Positions 13,095-29,243 of a stretch of 64,000 nt of DNA are shown piece by piece. Under the pieces are notes generated by a model. The model was not told where the DNA came from, made no database searches, and saw only the letters and a list, made by a program, of their open reading frames with translations. A program made the position numbers and the translations under genes. The stretch is from assembly GCA_048013815.1 (NCBI GenBank), contig CM106585.1, positions 22,258,001 to 22,322,000 on the forward strand, given 5' to 3'. The DNA comes from Setoptus koraiensis. Its lineage: Eukaryota; Arthropoda. The number at the start of each line of letters is the position of its first letter. Position 1 is the stretch's first letter.

Positions 13095-13577
13095 ATGTTT
13101 GTTGGCCGAAAACTCTTGCCAACTCTCGCACAGGCATCGCTGTTGGCAACGACGACGACAAGTTGTATCAAGTCGCTTGCCGCTGGGGTAGCGTCATCAT
13201 CAGGTTGTGGTGCTGTTGTTGTTGCCGAATTGATTCGTGTCGTCCGTCATTTGCAACAAAAAGTGCAAATGTTGGAATGGCAAGTTTATGCATATCAATT
13301 ATGCAAATCATCTGACATTGTTATTAGCGATGCCGACATAATCTCGAATATCAAAATGCCTCCAACAACGCCGACAACGGCGCCGACGACGGCGCCGACA
13401 ACAGCGCCGACAACAGCGCAAGCCGAAATTCGCCTGGAAATTCGCCTGGAAATTCGCTCCAAAGTGCCGGAGTCCGAGGGCATAGATGCAAGTTTGCGCA
13501 TTCACAACAGTCAAGCGATTATTACTCCGTCGTGGCTTCATTTCGCCAGTTATTGTTATTTGGTTCAACGGTTTTAA
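13095..13577 (+). CDS. Doubtful open frame, 160 codons
   Basis: I do not recognise this. The frame runs from an ATG to a stop. Its middle part (about 13215-13360) is less GC-rich than its surroundings and reads like an amphipathic helix with mixed residues, including the stretch ELIRVVRHLQQKVQMLEWQV. This is followed by four APTT repeats generated by a 12-bp minisatellite (13363-13419) and by two LEIR repeats. There is no signal peptide, domain or splice context. It could be an exon of an unknown gene, but in this stop-poor region an open frame of this length is weak evidence. Confidence 0.15.
   Translation: MFVGRKLLPTLAQASLLATTTTSCIKSLAAGVASSSGCGAVVVAELIRVVRHLQQKVQMLEWQVYAYQLCKSSDIVISDADIISNIKMPPTTPTTAPTTAPTTAPTTAQAEIRLEIRLEIRSKVPESEGIDASLRIHNSQAIITPSWLHFASYCYLVQRF
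13363..13419. repeat. 12-bp minisatellite (ACAACRGCGCCG)
   Basis: Four to five tandem units of ACAACRGCGCCG, with ACGACG as a variant. It lies inside the doubtful open frame at 13095-13577 and encodes its APTT repeats. Confidence 0.85.
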
Positions 13578-14892
13578 TTGTTTTTCTTTCGGCCTGTGTG
13601 TTGCCGGGCCGAACAAAGGCCCAAATTCACGCAGAGACCCGTTTTGCCGTTTTGCAGCACTAACATTGCCGCGCGACATTCGCGAGATTTCGTGGGCTCG
13701 GTGAATGGTGATGGTCACTCGAACGGGCCCAAATTCGATCTGGCACGAAACAAGGTAAAAAGGGGATTTCTGGCCAGTTGTTGAATGTGTTGATGAGCTG
13801 CGATGTGATAAATTGGCGCAACTTGAGCGACGGAATCAATTGATTTATTTCCTTGGCACATTGTTGAGTTGCTGACCGTTGACCGTCGAAGGTTCGAAAT
13901 GAACCTCAGATGTCGAACGGTCAGCCGATTTGTGCTTCGTTCTGGCAAGCTCGCATTCGCCGGCGTTGATCGGGTGGTCGTGGGACATGGAGATCAGGCA
14001 ACTCGAATAGCCATTACGCGTGTTTCGCATCATGGCGCGCGATATAATAATGATGTGGTGTGTCGATAAACAATTGATTGATATATGGCTTGATTAGCCG
14101 GCGTCGTTGCCGAGACGGCCACGCCGAGACTGCGAAGGTAGGCGCTAGCGACCATCACGATATTTTCATCGGCCGTTCGCGAGAATCGCCTGCCTGCGAA
14201 AATTATTGTTCTTTGTGTGCGTGTCTCCATTCTTCTGTCTCGCTGTCCGATGAGTCGTTGTTTATGACAAGATCGTGCTCACGTTCATGTTTGCCGTCTT
14301 GTTTCGTCTCGTTTCTCTCATTTTCGTTCTCTCTTTTCGCCTCGTCTCGTTTCTTTTCCACTCGTTTCTTTTCCACTTGTTGCTGCGTCTCGCCTCGTTT
14401 CGTTTCGCTTCGTTTCGGTCGGCCTCGTCTCACACCGTCTTGCGTTTCGTCTCGACTCGTCTCAGTGTGTTTCGTTATTTAGTTTCAGTTTGTTTGCAAG
14501 TTATCAGCAATCAGCGATGCCCACCGACAAAAACAAAGTGACCAATAGACACAACACTGTCGATGCAGCGCCGCTCACCGGTACAACAAAATTACCTCGA
14601 TACCGCGCCACCTGTCGTCGACGACAGATTGAAACAAGCTGGTTTTGTAATTTGCAGTTTATTTCTAACTACTTGCTAACGCTAACGTGTCATGCAACAC
14701 GCTGACAAGTGCAGCCTCTCGAACATTATTTCATCACCGTATATCATTATTTGATTCGAACAACAGTAATTGATCGTCGTGTGTGTGTGTGTGTCGTCCA
14801 GCGGTACCTAGTGCCTGTTTTCTATTCGCTGGTGCGATACCGGCAAGTGTCAATGGGTCATATGTGTCAAAAATGCCAACAAGTGGCCGGGC

Positions 14893-15753
14893 TCACAGTG
14901 GACAGTATTCGGGCAACTGGTCCTCGCCCATGTACTGGCTCAACTCTTTTTTGCTGGCCATTTTAACGTGATCTCGTTGCTCTTGGGGCAGCCATGATTT
15001 GATTATTTTCCAGGCGGCGCTCAACAGCCAGCCCATGTTGAGTACAAGAACATAACGGAGATTGCCCCTAAAATGCACTATGCTCTTGGTGAAATAATTT
15101 GCATACTCCAGATCGATGTTTGACGCGCCGGCGCCCGTGCAATCTATGCACACTATGAAACCCGTTGCCCTGCTAATAGAATCAATCTGATCTAATTGAT
15201 GGGCCACGTACCTCTTGAATTCTTCGCACGAGTTTTGGCGCTTGTGAGCGGCCACCCTAAACCAGAAAATGTTCTCGCCCAACAGTGTCTGGCCATGTAA
15301 ATATATGCTCTTTTTGCTTGTTTCTCGCACTTGTTCGCTGAACAATTTCTCAAAGTCTGCTTGTGTTGTCACATTGCAGCTACCCAACGACACCGATTTT
15401 CTCCATTCTAAACAGGCCCTCACACAAGCGGCCGTTCTGTACAGTGTCGACAATCTGTCTTGGCCTAGCCTGATGTATCGTCTGATTTGGTGGTCGTCGT
15501 TGGCGAAACGCTCTATTTCTCGCTTCTCGAAATCGGCTAAATTTATCTTACTAAACAATATCTCTCTGATCAGTTTGACTTCGACGTCGTCCAATTCTGG
15601 AACGTTCTCTTTGGCTAGAATGTCTTGCTCGCTGACGCTCAATATGACGGCCGGTTGCGTCTGCGGCTTGCTGCTGTCTTGATTCGTGGCCTCTGTCGGC
15701 GCGTCGCCGTTTCTCAGATCCACCTCGAAGGTGCCCACTTGTTCGTTGGTCAT
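14893..15753 (-). CDS. CRAL-TRIO (Sec14-like) domain protein, MOSPD2-like
   Basis: The single open exon encodes 286 aa. Residues 85-120 resemble the CRAL-TRIO N-terminal helices (DDHQIRRYIRLGQDR...CLEWRK), and residues about 145-284 a CRAL-TRIO lipid-binding fold. The stretch LNMGWLLSAAWKIIKSWLP (about 238-256) closely resembles the matching part of MOSPD2, an ER protein whose CRAL-TRIO domain is followed by an MSP domain and a membrane anchor. Here translation stops right after DQLPEYCPL, and no MSP or anchor is seen. The TGA stop (14895-14893) sits inside GTGAGC (14896-14891), a good splice donor, so the real transcript may splice there and continue leftward. No transmembrane segment or signal peptide is visible. 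The likely role, by family, is binding a lipid at a membrane contact. The family call is firm; completeness is not. Confidence 0.85.
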   Translation of the reverse strand: MTNEQVGTFEVDLRNGDAPTEATNQDSSKPQTQPAVILSVSEQDILAKENVPELDDVEVKLIREILFSKINLADFEKREIERFANDDHQIRRYIRLGQDRLSTLYRTAACVRACLEWRKSVSLGSCNVTTQADFEKLFSEQVRETSKKSIYLHGQTLLGENIFWFRVAAHKRQNSCEEFKRYVAHQLDQIDSISRATGFIVCIDCTGAGASNIDLEYANYFTKSIVHFRGNLRYVLVLNMGWLLSAAWKIIKSWLPQEQRDHVKMASKKELSQYMGEDQLPEYCPL

Positions 15754-15769
15754 TTCGCGCTGCGATCTC

Positions 15770-15875
15770 GCTTCGAATTTGCGATTTCGGCGCCGTGATT
15801 TCGGTGCTGTGATTTCGGCGCTGTGATTTCGATTTCGCGATTTCGGTGCCGCGGTTTAGATTTCGTGATGTCGGT
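15770..15875. repeat. GATTTCGGYGCYGT-type tandem repeat upstream of the CRAL-TRIO gene
   Basis: About six degenerate copies of a 14-16 bp unit (GATTTCGGCGCTGT and variants) begin 20 bp upstream of the start codon at 15753. They occupy the likely 5' leader or core promoter of that gene. Confidence 0.8.
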
Positions 15876-16398
15876 GCTTGCGATCTGCTGGTGCTAGTTG
15901 GTTGTTGCTCGATGGCGTCAGTTTATCACTAGATTATCACTGGCTGGCAAATGAACGGCAATTAATTGACTAATGATTGACTGTTTTGCATGCTGCTGTT
16001 TGCTGCTTCGATGCTGCCGATAACTGCAATCGGACACTGCAATTGCACTGCGCGACTGCTGCTGCGCCGCGGATTGCACTGAAAACAAATTTGTTGTGGG
16101 CTTGTTGGCTTGTTGGCTGGAGCTCGCTTTTTTGCTCGATCTGCTTGCCGGTTGCTGGATCAATTTCGGCGCCGCTGTCTCATTGTCCAAATGGAGATTT
16201 CGCTACAATTTCGGAGCTTGTTTGTTTTGAAAATTTCGCAAATGCAGTCGGTAACGGCGCCAACAAATCGAATTGTAATATAATACAAAATAAATGAGTA
16301 TGAATAAATAAATGTTGCGTTAAATCGGCAAGCTCATTAGCTGGGCTAGTTTGGCTGCCAGTTTGGCTGATGAAAACCCTTCTAACAGCGACAGCTCA

Positions 16399-16400
<2 letters not shown>

Positions 16401-16436
<36 letters not shown>
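16401..16436. repeat. (GT)18 microsatellite
   Basis: An uninterrupted GT run of 36 bp. Confidence 0.95.
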
Positions 16437-16437
<1 letters not shown>

Positions 16438-17291
16438 GTATCGTTTTGCACTTGTTGTTGCTAGCGAGAGCGAGCAGCTCACCTGTCTGTCTCATAGTAA
16501 TTGGTATTAGTTGTATCGGATAGTCAGTGGCAGCGGTTTAATAGTTGTATGAACTCACGCACAGTCCCAAGACCGCCATTAATGTCAGCCGGCAACAGGT
16601 ACAGGTATGAGTCACTGCTAAGTATAGAATATTGAAAAAAACTATCTAAAACATTGCGACTAAATTATTTTTTTCCCTCTCAAAACTATCTCAGCGCCAC
16701 TAATAACATTACTGACTATCATTGTTTGAGGATTGCAACTATTACAAATAGTACTAATGTATTCACTTTCAAGATCACGTTCTCTGCGTTGCCTGAACGT
16801 TCTTTGGGCCGCTGCTCACATTTGGCTGCCGCTCGTAAAGAATTCGCAAAGAAACGAGAGGAGCGGTTCCAATTGCGAAAACCGCCAAGTTAACGTCACT
16901 CCGCTCGCAATAGCGCCCATCGACACCTACAGGCCAACCTGATCACCTAAATCGCTTAAATGTTGCATATAATTCTGAATAATCCCTATTTTATTGTATG
17001 TCTCCCCCTCGGTCTGATCGCATTTATTAGCTTACCTTGTTAGCTCTCTCTCTGTCTCTGTCTGTAAGTAATATTCAAATTTATGCTTATTGTGATTTAT
17101 ACCTACGTGCGGTGAGTTGTTGTTGCCCGGCTGGCGATGCTGCTACTTCGGCTGCTGCAAATCACACCAACTTACTAGTTTTGATGAGTTACGATGTGCC
17201 CATGATAATGATCTTGTAAATCTTTTATTTATAGCGACTTGCTGGCTCACTCGAATTGTGATCAGCGTCTCGCTCTTGAACTAACACGCAG

Positions 17292-17326
17292 CAAAATGTT
17301 GCCTCCAAGTGGCAGGCAACATTTTG
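17292..17326. other. Inverted repeat / hairpin, 13-bp perfect stem
   Basis: CAAAATGTTGCCT is followed nine bases later by its exact complement AGGCAACATTTTG. The loop (CCAAGTGGC) can pair CCA with TGG, which would lengthen the stem to about 16 bp. It is shorter than a typical microRNA precursor, and no gene is adjacent. Confidence 0.7.
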
Positions 17327-20300
17327 TTGTCGTTCGACCAGGTAATCAGGCGCTAAACACAAGTTGAGACAAGTGAACAATGGAAAGCCAACGAGAGACA
17401 CTCTGTTACTTCAAATGAATAGCATGATAAATACTTGACATGTTACCAATGCAAATGCGTAACGACGCTCACCGGCGCGTACAAAATACAGGTAAAGTGG
17501 CGACTTTCTCTCTCTCTCTCTCTCGTTCGGTTTTTCGTTGATGTTATTGACATTTTTTTCTATTTCGCATGAGCACGCTGCAGTGGCAATAAAAGCCAAG
17601 CTAGTTGCCGGCGGCACAGCAAGCAACAGGTAGCAACAGGAAGTGAGCAACACTCCGAGCGGCAGGCGAGACATGTGTGCATTTGAAATGTATGTCAAAC
17701 TAGCATAACATCGGCAGAAAGAACCTTTTTTCCGCTGTTGGAATAGCCCGAAAACCATCACAGCTATAAATTGAGGCCAAGCGTAGTTATCTGAAATGGG
17801 TGCTGTATCGTAATGACACAATCAAATTTTTGGGCTGATTTTCGGGTTGATTTTCGGGTTGATTTTCATCGCGGCAAACGGTCTTGGTTGGTTTTTCTTC
17901 ACTAAAACCGGCTAAAAAGGATTTTTCTTCCAAAAACGCTTATAAACTGGAAAAACATCCGGCTCGTGGAATATTGAGCAGTTTACAAAGTGGTTAGAGG
18001 CACTGGCATAAGTCCGCATGATCGATTTTGCGGAGCCCCCGAAATAATCTAAATGCATATTATATATTTAGATGCCTATCATTTCATTTTTGCGCAAATA
18101 AACGAGTTTTTCCACTGAAATTTGTCGTTCGAAAACAAAAAACAAGCGCCGAACGATTTCGATCCGCTTTTTATCACGTGAACAGCATAATGTGATACGC
18201 AGTCAGCTGCATCTGGAGATATTCACATCGTGGGCAACAGCACAATTCAGTACTGACTCCGTTGAGTAGTTGCTCTCACACGATGCGAGAAAAAGTTGCC
18301 ATCCCGAATTAAGCTGTGTCAAGATATTAGCAACCACAGCGATATCAGTTGGCTGGCGAATCGGCATTGGCCCGGTTTGTACAACCAGTCTAGTCGCATT
18401 ATAACAAGATTTCGGTGGCTTTTGTTAATAACTAACAACTCGCTAAACAAACAAGTCGCTTGCAAAACGAACCATTTTCTTCGGTTCAGATATCACTAGT
18501 TGATTGTTGTATCGCTTCAATTAGTTTGCCCCCTCTAATGGGCACAATTGTTCTTGAATGTGCTTGTGTTAAATCTTGGCTTGTCGATAGCTGAAAGCGC
18601 AACAGTTTAGCGCAACAAATCAATGGCAAGCAAGAAAGAATTTCGCTTTCATTGAGACAAGATTGAATACAGGCAATCAACTACCTGTATTTAATCTGCT
18701 GCTCAACATGTTAAGTTGTGACACGTCGCCAGTTGATTTTATTGTATTCGTTCTGGCTGCTTTGTGGATTTTTGTTGAGGGCATTTCCAGCATTCACTTT
18801 GTGCCCTCTTGCGTCTCATGCGTAACATATTGACATCAAGCTAGTTACTGACAATGTCAATGGATAGACAGATAGACCTGATGATAATAAACACGCCCGT
18901 TGATACTTTGTTGTATTTTTCACAAAAGTCACTCCAAGTTTGTTTGTTGACAATATCAATTCGTCTATGTAGCAGTGTGGCTGTGGTCTGCTGCTCGTTG
19001 TAGTTGAGCAAGTTTAATTTGATTTCCTTTTGAGATCACCTTTTCCAGTCACAACACAACATGATGAGTAGCATCGGGTAAAATTCAATAACTAGCTACT
19101 TCTGTGTCACGGTATATCAAGGCTGATAGAAAATGCGACAACCAACGACAAACAAATGATAGACGAGAAACTATAAACGACACACGACAAGTTTGGTTTG
19201 TTTTTCAGTGTATTTATCATAAGTGTTGGCTATTCACAACACACACACAAACACACCATCAAATCAAATCAGATAGTAGATGGATAGATAATGTAGTAAA
19301 CAGACAGATCATCATTTTCAAGATAATGCAACCAGACACACAAGTTATCGCATACAGGTCATATTAGATTTTAGTGAATTTTGTCCACTAGACCTTCACT
19401 GTTCAACATATACCTTATATGTCGTTTCTGGAAAAATCGTTTGTCATGTTAGTGTAATCATGTGAAGTTGATTACAAAAAAAAGTATGGCTAGCTGTTAG
19501 TGACAAGCTCAGTATGGTTTTGATTGTCACATTGGCAACGAAAGATTATTATTTCTAATTTTTATCATTATTTGCATTTGCTTTATACGACGGGCTCGCT
19601 CTTCTGATCGCCTTCTTATCATTGAATGACTGTGCAGCGTTTAGATTGACTCATTATCACTGTCGCGTATCGTATTTTTCGACAAACTGACTTGCTGCGA
19701 TTATTGATGACATGATAGGTTGATCCGACGAATGGACAAACAGAGATTCGCAGTGTTAGTGAATGAATAAGCATGATCGAAGCCTCATCACTTCGGTAAT
19801 TATCCGCGCCTGAGCCATCTAACCTAGGTACCACGAAACTGATTGATGGACACAACAAAATCGGTCATGAAACGAAATTTTTCCGCTAGAGTGATAACTA
19901 TGCCAGTTCATACTTTGACCAAACCTACACAGATGAGTTTTACGAGTTTGTATTTCTATCGACAGCTCGAACTAGATTTTGACCCTTTCTGTAAGAAAAA
20001 CATAAAAATAGTGAATAAATTGTTTTTTTTTTCAGCGACATTTTTATGAATTCTCAGTCAACACGTTCCAACTAGATGTCGATGACGTACAGCGATTGAT
20101 GTATTTTCGAATATTCGATATTTCTAAAAAAAAATGTTCCGAATAACCGATTCCGAGTGACAAAAACCAAAAAATCTCACGTTCGGCGGTCATAAAAACA
20201 GCTTTTATTTCGATTAGTTTTAGTCACTGATTTTGTTGTCCATTTTGATTGCGTTGAACTAGTGAAGGCAACCAGGGCGCACATTAGGATTTTTACCGGG

Positions 20301-21603
20301 CCGAAAAAAAAAATATTATGAAGGCAACATCCGGTCCGCTGTGCATTGGAGCCGGGCATCCGGTCAACGAACAGTAGCGGCCGCTTGAGCACTTCAATTG
20401 TATCAGGTGAACAAACGGCCCGAAGCTGTTGACGGCTTTGTGAGATGCTGTTTGATTTTGGTTTAAAGATAAATTAGCAGTTAATCAGCAGTTATTAATT
20501 AACGAATTGATAAAATGCGGTCATTAGCGCCAGCCTTGTTATACAGATGGCGTTAATTACTTTCGATAATCTAGATGCGACGTTTGTCACGTCGACTAGT
20601 TTGAGTGCCAGATTATAGAGTGTAGCACTGTAGTGAGTACTGTAAGTATAGCTTGATGGTCGTATTACAAATTACATTAATTAACCACAAACATGTGAGC
20701 AATGACAACAATCCGTTCTCAACTTTCATTGCCCAACACACAAGCGCTACGTTTCCGTTTTTAGCTAGATGAGAATGCGGTAGATACACCGCGGATGTTA
20801 CACGTTAGCTACTTGTTACACGATTGATACACACGCACTGTCTGGCACACATAATTAATTAAGCGATCTCTCTAAATGAATTATTTGCAATTGGCCAGGT
20901 AGATAAATATATATTTATTTTGTTTGTTCGTCTGTCTGTCATGACGAGCAAGACAAACGAACAATCGCGACCAACAAACCAACAGTGACAGTTGAAATAG
21001 TTGAATGAGCAGACACCTTGTTAGACTGTGTTGTGAAAACAGCCACAAAATTGTGATTTTGTTGCTCTATTTGCTTGTTTGCTTTGTTGCGCCCCCTTGA
21101 GTCACTAATCAGCGAGCTGATACCTGTGCAGGCATTGATTGGTTTGTTGTTGTTGGCCGTCGCTCTGTTGCCAGCATCATCTGTTACCGTACAAAATATT
21201 TGCTAACGTTAGCAACGCTTATGACAGCCATAAGATGTAATTAAGCTTTTAAATCCGGTTGTTTTTCGCTTAATTTGTTTCATTTTCGGTGTGTTGTTTA
21301 CATTTGTATTTGTGCAATTGTGTATTTGTGCAATGTATGCGCGCAACACACTCGTTACAAGTGCACTTGTTACACCAGCTAAACACCAGGCAAGCTGCTG
21401 CAAATGAGCTTGCTAATGAAGACAAAAGAGGGATAATCTAAGGCACAACAAGTTCCACCGATACTCCAATCTGAGTGATGGCCGCCAATCTGATCGAGGG
21501 GCACAATAACTACTGAAATACTAACGCGTTATAAGTGTAGTTGTTATTCGATATCGATACCATCACAATTGTTTGCCAACGCTGTGTTAATTAGTTCGCT
21601 TAC

Positions 21604-21788
21604 CTGCAAAGAGCTTTGTAGGTGTACGAACGAGCTGCTGCAATTAACGGAGCACGGATTAACTGACCCTTGTTACACTGTCCGATAGTTAGGTAGCTGG
21701 ACAGTGCCAACAACAACCGCAGCAACAATGTACGCAGGGCATAAAAGAATAAATTACACACTGACACTAATGAGCTGATAGCTGCCAT
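21604..21788 (-). CDS. Possible first coding exon with signal or anchor sequence
   Basis: An ATG opens 61 codons plus 2 bases that end exactly at a canonical donor (CAG then GTAAGC, donor G at 21603). The first 35 residues are strongly hydrophobic, with a stretch LFFYALRTLLLRLLLALSSY, as expected for a signal peptide or membrane anchor. About 25 mixed residues follow, including two Cys. The stop codon met when reading on is inside the putative intron. No second exon was found leftward and no family was recognised, so this may be a chance frame. Confidence 0.25.
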
Positions 21789-23921
21789 TGCATTCTGTTA
21801 CGCATCTATCATGATTTGAGTCGGTCAACCGCTCGACCAGTCGAATTGACTGGCCCAGTTCAATCGAGCTCGCATCACATAATCTTGCAATGTCATATTG
21901 TGTGCACTGCATCGTTGTGTAGTAGCCAATTGGGGCCACTTCAATGGGTCAAACGAGACTGATGCTTTGTTTTCATGACAACGCGCTTCGGATTACAAGT
22001 ACGAGATATAAACAAGTACGAAATTGTTTGTTGTAGTTGCTTACTGTGCCATTCAATCATCGGTGTGTATTCGATCGGACAAAAACACTGCTTACGCCGG
22101 ATAAACACTAGCACTGAAACAAGTCCAACAGGTACTAACAGAGCTCAACGGGGCCAATGTGGTCACTGTTGATTGAGCAATTTCGACCAAAACACAACAG
22201 TGGGCAAGTCGACGCGTTTTGTTTTTCTCGCCTTCTGTCCCTCACTGTTGGCGTTTCGTCTCTCACGAGCGCCACCAAAACCGGGCCGGCCCTCTGTCGG
22301 ACAAATCCGCTCAGCACACGGTTGGTCTTGTGCCGCTACAAGGGCAACAATAGGCTATAATAATAACAGGGTGACAGTGATGCTGTTGTCACCTGGTGGC
22401 GAGCAACAGCAAACCGTTACAGTTGGCACACTGATGGCGATATGTCATGAGTGAGTTGACGTTGAGCTATCTGTCAAGTGCAGGCACCTTCGTCATCATT
22501 TGCATCATTTACTACGGTCGCAATGAGCGCATCATCATTAATATATTGCGACAATGGTAAGCAGTGCAGTTGTAGCCAACTCTTGCTACTGTTCGGGTTG
22601 CGCTGCCGGGTAGCGGGTAGCGGTTTTTAAGTGGTTTGCGGCCCGTCAATTGCCCACTGGCAACTACAAACTGCCAACGACTGGCTTGTCGGCCTGCAAT
22701 CGGCCGGCTAGCTGGCGCCGATGGGCCGGCGTGGAGCGCGGTGCCGAGCGACACCGCGTTGCGCCGGCCCACTCAGTGATATCCAAATAACTGTTTGTGT
22801 GTAATTACATAATAATAACTTTATTTTCGCTGCACTCGCATGCCGCTGCCGCTGCAAACAACAGGAAGTTGCCAATGGCAGCGGACACAAATGTTTTGTC
22901 GCTAATGTTTGTGTCGCGGGCCCATTGTGTTTTAATGTGCTGCAATGGTGACAATAATAATCTAATGGCAATAATAACGCACGGGCTTTGCTGCTGCGGT
23001 TGCGGGGGCGTCCATCGAGGGCGCTTATGTCAACTTGGGCATGTCGCTATCGAGTCGCCATTATTAATATATTGCCTGTAAGCGACTGTACTGTTGTGAC
23101 GCGCTGTTAGCTCACAGTGTGTCTCGGAATGGATAATTGTGAGCACAGTGCGAGCAGATTGGAATTGTGGATAATTGTGAGCAGAAAAAGTACAAACAAA
23201 CAAACGAAAGAACGAACGAGCGAGCGAGCGACAAGGAAATTGTATCAGCGGTGTGTGCTGGCTCCGGCGCTCGACTGTGTCTGTCGTTAGTTGTTATATA
23301 ACAACAATTGTGTGCGAGAGTGTGTAGAGAGATGCCTATCAAATTATCATCCAATACCCCGGCTGCTACCACCACTAAACAAACAGGCCACGGCAGTAGC
23401 GGAGGAATTCTTCTCGATATTGTGCATGGCGTGTGAGGCCGATCTCTCTTTTTCTCTCTGCTGCTGCTGGATACGGCTGGATATTCGTTTGGCTGGATAT
23501 TCGTTTGGCTGGATATTCGTGCTGGATTTGATGTGCGTGGGGCTGGCTGGATGTACATTTAACTGGATGTACATTTAACTGGATATACATGTGCATTGAG
23601 CTATGTGTACGGCATAGTGATCATCATTTAAATAATCGCTATAATGATGAAGGAGAAACTTGCTCCAACTTGCACCACTAGCGACAGCAAGTAGCAGCCA
23701 GTAGCAGCAGCGGCATCCATGGGCTCTAGCGTCGTTCGCGACTTGCGACTCGCTCATGCTGATGATGGCATGTATTGGTAGTGACATTATTGAGCTTGAG
23801 ACACACAACAGCAAACAGAGACAGTGACATAGAGAGCGCTTGACAATGCGCTCGCCAAGCGGCCGCTTAGTGCGCAATGGGCAAGGATATGTCGCTAGGT
23901 CGCTTTTTAAACAACGGCTCG

Positions 23922-23923
<2 letters not shown>

Positions 23924-23976
<53 letters not shown>
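23924..23976. repeat. (GT)26 microsatellite
   Basis: About 53 bp of uninterrupted GT, the longest dinucleotide run in the window. A TTACGTAA palindrome lies 5 bp to its right. Confidence 0.95.
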
Positions 23977-23977
<1 letters not shown>

Positions 23978-25025
23978 AATTTACGTAACAAAAACTAAGA
24001 CAACGTTACGTTATGGCACAAAAATAACGTAATGGCAACGTAATAATGCCATTGCGACAGTTGCACAACAAGACGCAAAGTAGGCAGCAGACTTAGCAAT
24101 CAGTTTGTGGGCGACAATGGAAAATGGTGACAAAACTCAGAGCCAGCAGCTAAACTCAAGCTAGCAGCCAGCAGCCAGCGAAACTAAAATTGAAAATTAA
24201 AGCTCGCTAACGTTCGAGCTGCGAGCTACGCCAGTTCTTTTTATAAATGTGAAGTGAACTTTCTGATGTGATTATGGTAAATTCTTTGCAGCAAATTCTT
24301 TGATTCTTTGATGTGTGCCTGTCTAGCGTTGCCTGCTGTGCGTTGGCTGCTATAATTATATTGCCACCATCTCTTTGCCAACATCCTCTACAGTTGCCAT
24401 TGCTCTCCACAATGCCATCGCTAGGCTCTCTGTGGCTCGACACACACACACACACTCATGCACTTGCAGTATCCATCCGTCGTCTATGCGCGATGATTTA
24501 TCTCACGATTCGCGGCTGGTGCTAGTTGCATTACATTAGCAGCTATTGTCAGCTATTGTCTAAATACTGTCAGATCAAATCGTCATAATCGACAAATCAT
24601 CATCACCGTTTTTTGTTGTTTCCTACAATTAATTGATCAAGTATTTATTGATTGCAATTTCTCACTCAAACACACACACTTGCCTTACGTAACTTATTGC
24701 TGCTGCTACTCGCAGCAGTCACATTGTGTCACATCAAACTCTCGTGATCAGAGCACAACAAACCAATTTAATTGTCCATTTATTATCCACACAAATATCC
24801 ACACAAATACCTAGAGCCACAAGCAACAGTTTATAGCAACTTTATACTGCACCAATTGTTACACATTAGACCAATTGACGCCAGCGACCCCCATAACACA
24901 ACGCATCGTGCGTCTCGCACTTAGATAGATCCGAATTAGATAGATTCGCTTATCACCGTCATTTGTGTGCAACAGTAATCAGTGTAAAACGAAACATGAC
25001 TAGGTAGAAATAACTAATTAACTAA

Positions 25026-29239
<4,214 letters not shown>

Positions 29240-29243
29240 GGAA

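Larger units (their letters stand above)
1..14892. other. GC-rich, gene-poor left flank
   Basis: No conserved protein was recognised in these 15 kb on either strand. The region is visibly GC-rich, so stop codons are sparse and open frames of 100-317 codons arise often, usually overlapping in several frames at once and made of low-complexity Arg/Ser/Ala/Pro text. What it does hold is many short tandem repeats (listed separately), CA/TG runs, GGCC-rich stretches (for example 3629-3655) and four TTACGTAA palindromes or near relatives at 7982, 10615 and 13008-13024. It may be intergenic, or intron of genes whose exons lie outside. Downstream exons of the CRAL-TRIO gene at 14.9 kb could hide here, but I could not identify any. 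Confidence 0.6.

Noticed and set aside
16771-16891. Possible small exon reading a basic helix (SHLAAARKEFAKKREERFQL) after a TTTCAAG acceptor
   Set aside because: The peptide looks plausible, but it ends in a stop after 40 residues, no upstream exon or family was found, and a second open frame overlaps it.
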